Origin: Arthrobacter sp. FB24
Lineage (GTDB): Bacteria; Actinomycetota; Actinomycetes; Actinomycetales; Micrococcaceae
Assembly: GCF_000196235.1 (NCBI RefSeq)
Contig: NC_008541.1
Span: 2,356,001 to 2,420,000, forward strand
DNA length: 64,000 nucleotides
Direction of reading: 5' to 3'
The notes beneath the pieces were generated by a model, which saw only the letters and a program-made list of their open reading frames with translations, was not told the DNA's origin and ran no database searches. Positions 9,737 to 18,862 of this stretch are shown here, in pieces (the stretch's first letter is position 1; each line of letters begins with the position of its first letter). Both the position numbers and the translations under genes were made by a program.

Positions 9737-11863
9737 TCAGTTGGAGAGGCCGGCGAGGGATTCCTTGGCCGCGGCGGCAACTGCTTCTGCCGTGATGCCG
9801 AATTCCTGGAAGAGGCGCTTGTAGTCGGCGGAGGCGCCGAAGTGCTCCAGGCTGATGGAACGGCCGGCGTCGCCGACGAATTCCTTCCAGCCCAGGGCCA
9901 GGCCGGCTTCGACGGACACACGTGCCTTCACGGCCGGGGGCAGGACGGCGTCGCGGTAGGCGGCGTCCTGCTTGTTGAACCACTCCACACACGGCATCGA
10001 CACCACACGGGTGGGGATGCCTTCGGCCTGGAGGGCTTCGCGGGCGTTCACGGCAAGCTGGACCTCGGAGCCGGTGCCGATCAGGATGACCTGGGCATCG
10101 GCGGTCTTGCCGTCCTTGGAAGCTTCGGCCAGGACGTAGCCGCCCTTCGCCACGCCGGAGACTGCACCGAAGGTGTCACCCTCGGCGTCGCCTTCGCCAC
10201 GGGCGTAGGTGGGAATGTTCTGGCGGGTCAGGACGATGCCGGCCGGGTTCTCGTGGTTTTCGAGCATGGCCTTCCAGGCAGCGGAAACCTCGTTCGCGTC
10301 ACCGGGGCGGACAACGTCCAGGCCCGGAATGGCGCGCAGGGAGGCCAGCTGCTCCACCGGCTGGTGGGTGGGGCCGTCTTCGCCGAGGCCGATGGAGTCA
10401 TGCGTCCAGACATACAGGGACGGGACGCCCATCAGTGCACCGAGGCGGATGGCCGGGCGCTGGTAGTCCGAGAAGATCAGGAAGGTGCCGGAGAACGCGC
10501 GGGTCTTGCCGTGCAGGGCGATCCCGTTCACGATCGAGGCGGCGGCGTGCTCACGGATGCCAAAGTGCAGCACCCGGCCGTACGGGTTGCCCTTCCATGC
10601 CTCGGTGGACCGGGACGCCGGGATGAACGAAGGCGAACCTTCGATGGTGGTGTTGTTGGATTCGGCGAGGTCGGCCGAGCCGCCCCACAGTTCCGGCATG
10701 ACCGGGCCGATCGCGTTCAGGACCTTGCCGGATGCGGCGCGGGTGGAGACGTCCTTGCCTGCTTCGAACACCGGCAGGGCCGAGTCGAGCTCCACCGGGA
10801 GTTTGCGTGCCTCGACGCGTTCCAGCAGCGCGGCGGCGTCAGGGTTGGATGCCTGCCACGCTTCGAAGGAGTCCTGCCATTCGCTGCGGGCGGCTGCACC
10901 GCGGTCCACGACGGCGCGGGCATGGGCCAGCACCTCTTCGTCAACTTCGAAGGTCTTCGCGGGGTCAAAGCCCAGGACGCTCTTCAGCGCGGCGACTTCT
11001 TCGGCACCCAGGGCGGAGCCGTGGATCTTGCCGGTGTTCTGCTTCTTCGGCGCCGGGTAGCCAATGATGGTGCGCAGCGAGACGATGGAGGGCTTGGAGG
11101 TCTCCGCCTTCGCGGCGAGGAGGGCGGCGTACAGTTCCTGCACGTCTTCCTTGTATTCGCCGGTTTTCGTCCAGTCCACGCGCTGGACGTGCCAGCCGTA
11201 GGCTTCGTAGCGCTTGAGGACGTCCTCGGTGAAAGCGACGTCGGTGTCGTCCTCAATGGAGATGTGGTTCTCGTCGTACACAACGACGAGGTTGCCGAGT
11301 TCCTGGTGGCCGGCCAGCGAGGAAGCCTCGGAGGTCACGCCTTCCTGGAGGTCGCCGTCGGAGGCAATGACCCAGATGGTGTGGTCGAACGGCGACGTGC
11401 CGGCGGGAGCATCGGCGTCGAACAGGCCGCGTTGGCGGCGCTGGGAGTATGCGAAACCGACCGAGGACGCCAGGCCCTGGCCCAGCGGGCCGGTGGTGAT
11501 TTCCACACCGGCGGTGTGCTTGTACTCCGGGTGTCCCGGTGTCAGCGAGCCCCAGGTCCGCAGCGCCTTCAGGTCCTTCAGTTCCAGCCCGTAGCCGGAG
11601 AGGAACAGCTGGATGTACAGCGTGAGGGAGGTGTGGCCCGGGGAGAGGATGAACCGGTCGCGGCCGATCCAGTCCGGGTTCTTCGGGTCGTGGCGCATCA
11701 GCTTCTGGAAGAGAAGGTAGGCGGCCGGGGCGAGGCTCATCGCGGTGCCCGGGTGGCCGTTGCCTACCTTTTCGACCGCGTCCGCGGCCAGAATGCGGAC
11801 CGTGTCAACGGCTCGCTGGTCCAAACTGGTCCATGACAGTTCTTGCTCTTCCAAATGTGGCAC
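9737..11863 (-). CDS. tkt: Transketolase
   Basis: Thiamine-diphosphate enzyme moving two-carbon ketol units in the pentose-phosphate pathway; 708 aa from GTG 11863. I chose this start because GAGAGGGGC lies just upstream and the protein then begins [11 protein letters not shown] before the conserved [17 protein letters not shown]; an upstream in-frame start at 11926 would add 21 poorly conserved residues. Motifs: [11 protein letters not shown], the cofactor-binding segment ASDGDLQEG...NHISIEDDT, and the pyrimidine-domain [19 protein letters not shown]. First gene of the operon reading down to pgl, divergent from ctaB. Confidence 0.97.
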   Translation of the reverse strand: MPHLEEQELSWTSLDQRAVDTVRILAADAVEKVGNGHPGTAMSLAPAAYLLFQKLMRHDPKNPDWIGRDRFILSPGHTSLTLYIQLFLSGYGLELKDLKALRTWGSLTPGHPEYKHTAGVEITTGPLGQGLASSVGFAYSQRRQRGLFDADAPAGTSPFDHTIWVIASDGDLQEGVTSEASSLAGHQELGNLVVVYDENHISIEDDTDVAFTEDVLKRYEAYGWHVQRVDWTKTGEYKEDVQELYAALLAAKAETSKPSIVSLRTIIGYPAPKKQNTGKIHGSALGAEEVAALKSVLGFDPAKTFEVDEEVLAHARAVVDRGAAARSEWQDSFEAWQASNPDAAALLERVEARKLPVELDSALPVFEAGKDVSTRAASGKVLNAIGPVMPELWGGSADLAESNNTTIEGSPSFIPASRSTEAWKGNPYGRVLHFGIREHAAASIVNGIALHGKTRAFSGTFLIFSDYQRPAIRLGALMGVPSLYVWTHDSIGLGEDGPTHQPVEQLASLRAIPGLDVVRPGDANEVSAAWKAMLENHENPAGIVLTRQNIPTYARGEGDAEGDTFGAVSGVAKGGYVLAEASKDGKTADAQVILIGTGSEVQLAVNAREALQAEGIPTRVVSMPCVEWFNKQDAAYRDAVLPPAVKARVSVEAGLALGWKEFVGDAGRSISLEHFGASADYKRLFQEFGITAEAVAAAAKESLAGLSN

Positions 11864-12291
11864 GAAAACCGGGCCCCTCTCTGTGCTGACGGCAGGTGGT
11901 ACGAACAGGCCGGAGCGGGGACACACATAATGGCGCCCGCTGCGGTTAGTACCAGCCGTTCACCATTGAAACGTTGATCTTCATTCAGTCGCGTTCGAGA
12001 TTCCGGGAATGCGCATTCCTTTGGCATTCCTTGCGTGCTGATCTGCAGACAGCTTAGCCCCATTCCAAGGGCTGGTCAGCGTGTATCTCACTAAGTGGAC
12101 TGAATTTTCCTTATATGAATCACCACGCCGCGCAGTTGCCGTGAGGATCGGTTAACCTGTCGGAATCATGGAGGCTTTGGGCGCCGGAGAGCCACGGTAT
12201 GATATTCGGAGGCCACCGCCGGAGGGAGCGGGCCCTTTTGGGCCGCCGCCGCTGCGAGAACCAGCCGGACTGAACAGCCAGACAGAACAGA
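11864..12291. other. Divergent tkt/ctaB intergenic region
   Basis: A 428-base gap between divergent genes that should hold both promoters. I see a perfect 14-base palindrome GGAATGCGCATTCC at 12006-12019 followed by another GGCATTCC at 12023-12030, a possible operator on the tkt side, and an AT-richer patch near 12095-12120. Short open frames here have no codon bias or recognisable product. I recognise no RNA gene. Confidence 0.5.
12176..12203 (+). promoter_or_regulatory. Weak candidate promoter for ctaB
   Basis: TATGAT at 12198-12203 is a good -10 hexamer; TTTGGG at 12176-12181 is a weak -35 with a 16-base spacer. It would give a leader of roughly 80 bases before ctaB. Supported by motif likeness only. 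Confidence 0.25.
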
Positions 12292-13251
12292 GTGACTGCC
12301 ACCGTGAGCACAACAGATACGCCGCTGAACGCCTCCCGGCTCCCCGGTAAGATCGGGATAGCCCGCAAAGCCAAGGCGTACCTTGCCCTCACGAAACCGC
12401 GGGTCATCGAGCTCCTGCTTGTGAGCACACTGCCCACCATGATCTACGCCGAACGCGGATTCCCCTCCTTCGGACTGATCCTGGCCACGCTCGTGGGCGG
12501 AGCGTTCGCTGCCGGCAGCGCCGGTGCCTTCAATTGCTACATCGACCGCGACATCGACAAGTTGATGCACCGGACCGAGAACCGCCCCCTGGTAACCGGT
12601 GAAGTGACTCCGCGCGAGGCACTGGTGTTTTCCTGGTTGCTGGGTGCAGCCGCCATCGCTATCCTCTGGTTCGGCGCCAACCCCCTCTCGGCCTGGCTTG
12701 GCCTCGGCGCCATCGTTTTCTACGTAGTCATTTACACCATGATCCTTAAACGCCGCACGGCCCAGAACATCGTCTGGGGCGGAGCGGCCGGATGCTTCCC
12801 GGTGCTGATCGCCTGGGCCGCCGTGACCGACACTGTGGAGTGGCCCGCCATCGTCCTGTTCATGGTGATTTTCCTGTGGACCCCGCCGCACTACTGGCCG
12901 CTATCCATGCGCTACGGCGAGGACTACCGCAACGCCAACGTGCCGATGCTCGGGGCAATCGCCGGCGCAAAGGTTGTCTCGGTCCAGGTCGTCCTGTACG
13001 CGTGGGCCATGGTTGCCTGCTCGCTGCTGCTGATCCCCGCCGGCGGGGCCGGCTGGGTTTACACGGTAACCGCCGTCGTCGCGGGTGCCTGGTTCCTCTA
13101 TGAATCGCACGCGCTCTACAACCGTGCCCAGGGCGGCGACGTCTCCAACAAGGGCGCCATGAAGGTCTTCCACGGTTCCATCAGCTACCTGACCCTGCTC
13201 TTCATTGCGCTGGCCGTCGACCCCTTTGTCGGTTCAGCCATCATGGGCTAG
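12292..13251 (+). CDS. ctaB: Protoheme IX farnesyltransferase (heme O synthase)
   Basis: Membrane prenyltransferase that adds farnesyl to heme B to give heme O for cytochrome aa3 oxidase; 319 aa. The two Asp-rich motifs of the UbiA superfamily are present: [15 protein letters not shown] in the first cytosolic loop and [13 protein letters not shown] later, with about nine hydrophobic segments. GTG 12292 is used; GTG 12304 (giving MSTTDTPLN) is equally possible. It faces ctaA, which uses its product, and its stop codon shares its last base with the first copy of a repeated GACGCTCTCTC element. Confidence 0.95.
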
Positions 13252-13440
13252 ACGCTCTCTCACTCCCTGCTGCTTAAACCCGGACGCTCTCTCAGCTTTG
13301 GCAGCTTTTCCTGAAACGCTCCTTCATACTGACCTGGTTCCCGGAAGTTGTACTGAGAAATTCAGTTCCGACTTTCCGGGACCAGTTCACACCCGTGAAG
13401 GAGCGTTTCCTTTTGGGGCCCCAGGATCTGAGAGAGCGTC
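13251..13440. repeat. Inverted-repeat/cruciform element after ctaB
   Basis: GACGCTCTCTCA occurs at 13251-13262 and GACGCTCTCTCAG at 13283-13295; the exact reverse complement CTGAGAGAGCGTC is at 13428-13440. Inside is a long imperfect hairpin, 13313-13409: GAAACGCTCCTTCA (13313-13326) pairs with 13396-13409, CTGGT and CCCGGAA (13334-13346) pair with 13374-13385, and the tip is ACTGA-gaaat-TCAGT (13352-13366). The layout resembles a MITE- or REP-like palindromic element with 13-bp terminal inverted repeats. No coding sequence is supported inside it. Confidence 0.8.
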
Positions 13441-13631
13441 GGCGGAAAACCCGCAGATCTGAGAGAGCGTCGGTGAAAAACCCACAGGATCTGAGAGAGC
13501 GTCGGTGAAAAACCCACAGGATCTGAGAGAGCGTCGGTGAAAAACCCGCAGGATGTAAGAGAGCGTCGGTGAAAAACCCGCAGGATGTGAGAGAGCGTCG
13601 GCGGAAAACCCACAGGATGTGAGAGAGCGTC
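13430..13631. repeat. Tandem array, seven copies at 32-bp period
   Basis: The core GAGAGAGCGTCGG starts at 13430, 13461, 13493, 13525, 13557 (first base changed to A), 13589 and 13621. The period is 32 bp except 31 for the first step. Between cores is a nearly constant 19-base filler of the type TGAAAAACCCACAGGATCT, with a few substitutions (TG/CG, CAC/CGC, GATCT/GATGT). Because filler is repeated too, this is a tandem repeat and not a CRISPR array. 32 is not a multiple of three, so open frames across it are spurious. Confidence 0.9.
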
Positions 13632-13646
13632 GGCCGTGCAAAGTAA

Positions 13647-13678
13647 AGCACCCCGGACCTTGGGGGGTCAGGGGTGCT
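13647..13678. terminator. Bidirectional terminator candidate between ctaB and ctaA
   Basis: AGCACCCC (13647-13654) pairs with GGGGTGCT (13671-13678), with a smaller GACC/GGTC pairing inside. It stands between two convergent genes where a shared terminator is expected. No long T-run follows. Confidence 0.5.
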
Positions 13679-13740
13679 CGAGCCGACTGACCGAACGGCG
13701 CTGCCCTACGGGGTCCGGCAGTACTATCGGCCGGTAAGCC

Positions 13741-14685
13741 CTATTTAACCGGGCTGAACCGTGCGAGGTCCGCCGCGTTCGTGGCGGCGCTCATGAGGAG
13801 CGCCGCACCGAGCATGTGGGCGCCTACCAGTAGTGCGGGAATGCCGTTGTAGTACTGCGTGAAGCCAATAACCGCCTGCAGCACCGTGACTCCCAGCAGC
13901 AACAGGACAGCCGTGCGGAACGGCCCCGTGATCCGGTCTCGGAATACGAGATATACACCGAAGAGCGCACCGGCGGTCACAAGGTAGGCGGGCACGGCGT
14001 GGATGTGGGAGAAGAGGTCCCAGTCCAGGTCGTTCCGGGGCGCGTCGGCGTCACCTGCGTGCGGCCCCGCTCCGGTAACCACCACTCCAAGCATCACTGC
14101 GACGCCGGAAAAGAGCGCGACGGCGGCCATCACCGGCCGGGCGGCTCCGGGAAGGGCAGGAAGTGCGACGGCGGGGAACCGTCCCGTACGCCCGTAGGCC
14201 CTGTTGACCAGCAGCGTCGCGATAACAACGAGGGCCATCGAGACCAGGAAGTGGAGACCCACGACCCACGGGTTGAGCTGGGTGAGCACCGTGATGCCGC
14301 CGATGACGGCCTGGGCCGGGATGCTTGCCAGCAGGCCCAAGGCGAGCAGGAAGAGGTCCCTGCGCTCTTTGCGGAGGTTCCACAAATACACCAGCATGAG
14401 CACCGCAATCGCCGCCAGCGCGAACGTCAGGAGCCGGTTGCCGAATTCGATGAAACCGTGGATGCCCATTTCCGGAGTGTTGACCAGGGACGCATCAGTA
14501 CAGCGCGGCCAGGTGGGGCAGCCCAGCCCGGACGCAGTGAGGCGGACCGCGCCGCCGGTCACCACGAGCACCGTCTGTCCGATGAGTGAGAGGACGGCCA
14601 GCCTGCGGACGGTCGAGTCCACCGTGACTGGCAGCTTGGACGTCATGCGTCCGAGTATCTGGGGGAAGCGCGATGCCGTGCTCAC
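13741..14685 (-). CDS. ctaA: Heme A synthase (COX15/CtaA family)
   Basis: Membrane oxygenase converting heme O to heme A for the terminal oxidase; 314 aa with about eight transmembrane segments in two four-helix bundles. Visible marks are the GGAVRLTASGLGCPTWPRC motif with its paired cysteines region, the heme-ligand HGFIEFGNR, the second histidine in VGLHF, and later the SHIHAV and GAHMLGA histidines. Start 14685 gives MSTASRFPQI; an internal ATG (MTSKLPVTVD) at 14646 is also possible. It is convergent with ctaB. Confidence 0.95.
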   Translation of the reverse strand: MSTASRFPQILGRMTSKLPVTVDSTVRRLAVLSLIGQTVLVVTGGAVRLTASGLGCPTWPRCTDASLVNTPEMGIHGFIEFGNRLLTFALAAIAVLMLVYLWNLRKERRDLFLLALGLLASIPAQAVIGGITVLTQLNPWVVGLHFLVSMALVVIATLLVNRAYGRTGRFPAVALPALPGAARPVMAAVALFSGVAVMLGVVVTGAGPHAGDADAPRNDLDWDLFSHIHAVPAYLVTAGALFGVYLVFRDRITGPFRTAVLLLLGVTVLQAVIGFTQYYNGIPALLVGAHMLGAALLMSAATNAADLARFSPVK

Positions 14686-14692
14686 GTTTTTC

Positions 14693-15451
14693 TCAATTCC
14701 ACTTGAACCAACGGATGGCCGCTGCGCCGGCGATTACCGTCCAGAGCAGCAGGATTAGGGTGGCTCCGCCATTGAAGCTGCCTGCGAGGAAGGCATCCCG
14801 AAGCGCCTCGCCCAAAGCCCCGGAGGGCAGGAGGTGGACGATGTCCCGGGCCGGGCCGGGCAGCCGCTCGGCAGGCAGCACGATGCCGCCCAGGGCTCCG
14901 AGGAGGATCCACAAAAGGTTGGTGATGGCCAGGGTTGCCTCCGGCCGGACCGTGCCTGCGACCAGAAGCCCCAGGGCCGTGAAAGCTGCCGCCCCCAGAA
15001 CCAGCAGTACCACCGCCGGAACCCAGCCCGCCGTCGTGGGCTGCCAGCCGAGCAGGAAAGCGACCATGCCCACCACCAGTACCTGAAGGATCAGTACGGC
15101 CAGTACGGCCAGGATCTTTCCTGCGATCAGGCCGGTGCGGCCCAGGGGAGTGGTGGACAGGAACCGCAGCACCCCGTAACGGCGGTCGAAGCCGGTGGAG
15201 ATGCCCTGTCCGGTGAAGGCGGTGGACATGGCGCACAGGGCGAGGATGCCCGGCACGGCCACGTCAACCCGGCTGCCGCCCAGGCCGTCCAATAGCGGGG
15301 TGACGGTCAGGCCCACCAATGCCAGCAGTGGCAGCACAATTGCCAGGATGAGCTGCTCGCCGTTCCGGAGCATCGTGAGCGCTTCGTACCTGCCTTGGAG
15401 CAGAATGCGGCGAAGCAGCGGGGCAGGAGCGCTGCCGAGAACCCGGCTCAT
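14693..15451 (-). CDS. ABC-2 type transporter permease
   Basis: Integral-membrane partner of the ATPase encoded just upstream; 252 aa with about six hydrophobic segments and the ABC2_membrane arrangement (long N-terminal cytosolic stretch, then LAIVLPLLALVG). Substrate unknown. Its ATG overlaps the ATPase stop (ATGA). Position beside ctaA/ctaB is widely conserved in actinobacteria, which hints at a link to cytochrome oxidase or heme maturation, but this is inference from neighbours. Confidence 0.88.
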   Translation of the reverse strand: MSRVLGSAPAPLLRRILLQGRYEALTMLRNGEQLILAIVLPLLALVGLTVTPLLDGLGGSRVDVAVPGILALCAMSTAFTGQGISTGFDRRYGVLRFLSTTPLGRTGLIAGKILAVLAVLILQVLVVGMVAFLLGWQPTTAGWVPAVVLLVLGAAAFTALGLLVAGTVRPEATLAITNLLWILLGALGGIVLPAERLPGPARDIVHLLPSGALGEALRDAFLAGSFNGGATLILLLWTVIAGAAAIRWFKWN

Positions 15452-16416
15452 CGGATCTCCCTTCCCGAAATGTCCAAAAATACGTCTTCAAGGCTCCGGG
15501 CCTCCAGGCTCATGGAACCCGGCATGATGCCGCGCGCGGCCCACCAGGCTGTCAGTGCGGCCAGGTCGTCCGGCGTCAGCGCGCCGGTGGCGGCATAGCT
15601 CCCGGCGCGGGTCTCGCGGACGTCTACGGCGGCAGGCAGCACGCCCGTGAAGTCGAGTCCGGGCCGTGCCTCGAAGAGAAGCGTCCGGACATGTTCCTGG
15701 GCGGCGTCGGCACCGACGTTCCGCTGCAGCAGCTGGGCCACCGTACCTTCCGCGACGTTCCGGCCCGCATCAATGATGTACACGTAGTCGGCCAGCCGCT
15801 GTGCATCATCCATGAGGTGCGTCGTCAGGACGATTCCCATGCCGGCGTCCCGCAGTTCGGAAATGAGCTGGAAAACAAGCTGGCGCGACTGCGGATCCAG
15901 CCCCGCGCTCGGCTCGTCGAGGAAGAGGACCTCGGGGTTTCCCACCAGGGCAGCCGCGAGGGCCAGCCGCTGCCGCTGGCCGCCCGAGAGGCGCCGGACT
16001 GTGGTGCGGCTGAAAGTGTCAATGCCAAGGCGTCCGATCAACTCATCCACCGGCCATGGATCCTGGTACATTCCGGCGATATGCTTCAGCAGTGGGATGG
16101 GACGGGCCGACGGCGGCAACCCGCCGTCCTGCAGCATCACGCCAACGCGGGAACGGAGGGACGCCCCCGACGTGTCCGGATCCTGGCCCAGCAGGGAGAC
16201 CGCACCGCCGGACCGCCGCTGCAAACCCTGGGCGCATTCGATGGTGGTCGTTTTACCGGCGCCGTTGGCTCCCAGCAGGGCAGTGACCTGTCCGCGTTCG
16301 GCGGTGAGGGATACGCCGCTGACCACCCGCAGCATTTTGCCGTCAAGGGAGGCCAGCGGGCCAACGTCCTTAATGAGTCCCGTAATGGACAGGACGGGAG
16401 AATCGGGAGATCGCAC
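15448..16416 (-). CDS. ABC transporter ATP-binding protein
   Basis: Cytosolic ATPase of a two-gene ABC-2 exporter. Walker A is GANGAGKTT, the signature LSGGQRQRL, Walker B VLFLDEPSAGLD and the switch histidine TTHLMDD, all intact. After the ABC domain (to about residue 230) there is a C-terminal domain of about 90 residues as in CcmA/DrrA-like exporters. I use GTG 16416; a TTG three bases upstream is also possible. Divergent from sufR; the shared gap is about 110 bases. Confidence 0.92.
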   Translation of the reverse strand: MRSPDSPVLSITGLIKDVGPLASLDGKMLRVVSGVSLTAERGQVTALLGANGAGKTTTIECAQGLQRRSGGAVSLLGQDPDTSGASLRSRVGVMLQDGGLPPSARPIPLLKHIAGMYQDPWPVDELIGRLGIDTFSRTTVRRLSGGQRQRLALAAALVGNPEVLFLDEPSAGLDPQSRQLVFQLISELRDAGMGIVLTTHLMDDAQRLADYVYIIDAGRNVAEGTVAQLLQRNVGADAAQEHVRTLLFEARPGLDFTGVLPAAVDVRETRAGSYAATGALTPDDLAALTAWWAARGIMPGSMSLEARSLEDVFLDISGREIR

Positions 16417-16465
16417 CAAAGCATTCTACGGGATGTAGTAGGCACGCCACCCGACCGGATGTGAC

Positions 16466-16484
16466 CGAGGTCAGCCTCGCCTTA
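16466..16484 (+). promoter_or_regulatory. Weak DtxR/IdeR-like palindrome in the sufR promoter region
   Basis: The 19 bases match the iron-box consensus TTAGGTTAGGCTAACCTAA at 12 positions and contain CGAGG-tcag-CCTCG. A possible -35/-10 pair (TCGCCT 16476-16481, TAAATT 16499-16504, 17-base spacer) would place it over the -35. Much weaker than the box at 35490-35508; it could equally be another operator. Confidence 0.25.
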
Positions 16485-16529
16485 CTGGTACGGGGGAGTA
16501 AATTACGACATGATTGTGTTGTGTATTCC

Positions 16530-17399
16530 ATGAGCACTCGACTTTCTGCGCCCCGGACCGGGCAAGCTGCGCCCGACGGCGCCGCCGGCTCGTTCCGGCC
16601 CGGAACGTCTGCGCCTGCAACAAGCCCGGCGCCGGCGCCGCACACGTTGCCGGCGGACTCCGAAGAACGCACTCGTGACCGTGTACTGAATGCCGTGCTG
16701 GAGCACGGGCCCGTCAGCGCTGCCGAGCTCGGCGACCTGCTCGGCTTCACTCCGGCGGCCGTGCGACGCCACCTTGACCACCTCTCACGCAGCGGCGTGA
16801 TTGAAGTCAAGCGTGTAGCGAAAGCGGGCGCCGGAGCGGGACGCCCCGCCCGGCGCTACGTCCTCAGCTCCCAGGGCCAGTCCAGCCTGGGCGACGACTA
16901 CCTCGACATTGCAGGCCAGGCCCTCCAGCGGCTGGGCGAGATCGCCGGCCCCGACGCCGTCCGCGAGTTCGCCGTCGAACGTTTTTCCGACATGGAGCGC
17001 CGCTATGCGCCGGAGATCGAAGCCGCAGGGACGGACATCACTGCACGGGCGCGGGCGCTGTCCGCAGCGTTGAGCCGTGACGGGTTTGTGGCCTCCGCCG
17101 CCTCCATCGAAGCCAAAGCACCACTGCCTGCCGCGCTTTCCAGCGTCCAGCTGTGCCAGGGCCACTGCCCCATCCAGCAGCTGGCCACCAAGTTCCCCGT
17201 GTTCTGCGATGTCGAGACCGAAGTCTTTTCCCGGCTCGTCGGCGTTGACGTGCGCAGGCTGTCCACCCTCGCACGGGGCGGACACGTCTGCACTACCCAT
17301 ATACCTACAGGCCGTCCGGCCGCCAAGGGGCCCGCGGGTCCCGGACACACCACGGACAGCCTGGGCGAAGTATCCAACCATCTGCAAGAAAGGCCGTGA
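16530..17399 (+). CDS. sufR: SufR-like iron-sulfur cluster-sensing transcriptional regulator
   Basis: Winged-helix repressor of the SUF operon that senses its own Fe-S cluster. The N-terminal half has a DeoR/ArsR-type HTH ([23 protein letters not shown]) and wing; the C-terminal half has four cysteines in the pattern C-x3-C-x12-C-x27-C (LCQGHC, VFCDVE, HVCTTH), as expected for cluster ligands. I chose ATG 16530 ([11 protein letters not shown]); the frame is open back to GTG 16461 but that region looks like promoter. Its stop TGA overlaps the sufB ATG, so it is the first gene of the operon. Confidence 0.9.
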   Translation: MSTRLSAPRTGQAAPDGAAGSFRPGTSAPATSPAPAPHTLPADSEERTRDRVLNAVLEHGPVSAAELGDLLGFTPAAVRRHLDHLSRSGVIEVKRVAKAGAGAGRPARRYVLSSQGQSSLGDDYLDIAGQALQRLGEIAGPDAVREFAVERFSDMERRYAPEIEAAGTDITARARALSAALSRDGFVASAASIEAKAPLPAALSSVQLCQGHCPIQQLATKFPVFCDVETEVFSRLVGVDVRRLSTLARGGHVCTTHIPTGRPAAKGPAGPGHTTDSLGEVSNHLQERP

Positions 17400-18862
17400 T
17401 GACGGACCAACTATCAGAGAATAAGGTTGCTGAAACTACTGTGATTTCGGAGATTCTGGAGAAGAACCCCGAGCTCCACGGTATCGGCACCTACGAGTAC
17501 GGCTGGGCCGACAAGAACGATGTCGGAGCCAACGCACGTCGTGGCATCAACGACGAAGTTGTCCGGGACATTTCGGCGAAGAAGAACGAGCCGGAGTGGA
17601 TGCTGGACCTCCGCCTGAAGGGCCTGAAGTACTTCGACCGCAAGCCCATGCCCACCTGGGGTGCAGACCTCTCCGGCATTGACTTCGACAACATCAAGTA
17701 CTTCGTGCGCTCCACCGAGAAGCAGGCCGCCACGTGGGAGGACCTGCCCGAGGACATCCGGAACACGTACGAGAAGCTGGGCATCCCGGAAGCCGAGCGC
17801 AGCCGCCTGGTTTCAGGCGTGGCGGCGCAGTACGAATCCGAAGTTGTGTACCACCAGATCCGCGAGGACCTCGAAGCCCAGGGCGTCATCTTCCTGGACA
17901 CGGACACCGCCCTGCGTGAGCACCCGGAGATCTTCCAGGAGTACTTCGGCACCATCATCCCCGTGGGCGACAACAAGTTCGCGTCGCTCAACACGGCTGT
18001 ATGGTCCGGCGGGTCCTTTGTCTACGTTCCCAAGGGTGTCCATGTGGACATCCCGCTGCAGGCCTACTTCCGCATCAACACGGAAAACATGGGTCAGTTC
18101 GAGCGGACGCTGATCATCGCCGACGAGGACTCCTACGTCCACTACATCGAAGGCTGCACGGCGCCGATCTACACCTCGGATTCGCTGCACTCCGCCGTTG
18201 TGGAAATCATCGTGAAGAAGGGCGCCCGCGTCCGTTACACGACCATCCAGAACTGGTCCAACAACGTGTACAACCTGGTCACCAAGCGCGCCATCTGCGA
18301 AGAGGGCGCCACCATGGAATGGATCGATGGCAACATCGGGTCCAAGGTCACCATGAAGTACCCGGCTGTCTACCTCGTGGGCGAGCACGCCAAGGGTGAA
18401 ACTCTTTCGATCGCGTTCGCCGGCGAAGGCCAGCACCAGGACACGGGCTCGAAGATGGTGCACATCGCACCGAACACCAAGAGCTCCATCGTCTCCAAGT
18501 CCGTGGCCCGCGGCGGCGGCCGTGCCGCTTACCGCGGCCTGGTCCAGGTCCGCGAAGGCGCCAAGCACTCGGCCAACACCGTGCGCTGTGACGCCCTGCT
18601 CGTCGACACGATCAGCCGGTCGGACACCTACCCGTACATCGACATCCGTGAAGATGACGTGCAGCTGGGTCACGAGGCAACCGTCTCGCGCGTTTCCGAA
18701 GAGCAGCTCTTCTACCTGATGTCACGCGGCATGCGCGAAGACGAGGCCATGGCGATGATCGTTCGCGGCTTCATCGAGCCGATTGCCCGTGAGCTGCCGA
18801 TGGAATACGCCCTCGAGCTGAACCGCCTCATTGAACTCCAGATGGAAGGATCCGTCGGTTAA
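17399..18862 (+). CDS. sufB: Fe-S cluster assembly scaffold protein SufB
   Basis: Scaffold subunit of the SufBC2D complex on which Fe-S clusters are built; 487 aa. The family signature segments are present: [29 protein letters not shown] (about residues 212-231), and [12 protein letters not shown] with the conserved catalytic cysteine near residue 397. ATG 17399 follows AAGAAAGG and overlaps the sufR stop; a GTG directly before it (17396) would add one residue. The stop overlaps the sufD start by one base, giving tight coupling. Confidence 0.98.
   Translation: MTDQLSENKVAETTVISEILEKNPELHGIGTYEYGWADKNDVGANARRGINDEVVRDISAKKNEPEWMLDLRLKGLKYFDRKPMPTWGADLSGIDFDNIKYFVRSTEKQAATWEDLPEDIRNTYEKLGIPEAERSRLVSGVAAQYESEVVYHQIREDLEAQGVIFLDTDTALREHPEIFQEYFGTIIPVGDNKFASLNTAVWSGGSFVYVPKGVHVDIPLQAYFRINTENMGQFERTLIIADEDSYVHYIEGCTAPIYTSDSLHSAVVEIIVKKGARVRYTTIQNWSNNVYNLVTKRAICEEGATMEWIDGNIGSKVTMKYPAVYLVGEHAKGETLSIAFAGEGQHQDTGSKMVHIAPNTKSSIVSKSVARGGGRAAYRGLVQVREGAKHSANTVRCDALLVDTISRSDTYPYIDIREDDVQLGHEATVSRVSEEQLFYLMSRGMREDEAMAMIVRGFIEPIARELPMEYALELNRLIELQMEGSVG

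Noticed and set aside
9842..11836. 664-aa plus-strand open frame opposite tkt
   Set aside because: Antisense shadow of transketolase; composition typical of reversed high-GC codons.
13430..13631. Regular repeats resembling a CRISPR array
   Set aside because: The sequence between cores is itself repeated almost unchanged, the period is 32 bp with no unique spacers, and no cas gene is near.
13292..13651. Long minus-strand open frames across the repeat array
   Set aside because: They are made by the repeat lacking stops; the 32-bp period shifts frame each unit and no start, ribosome site or codon bias supports a gene.
16461..16529. GTG 16461 as the sufR start
   Set aside because: The added 23 residues are not HTH-like and cover the likely promoter and operator; ATG 16530 fits better.
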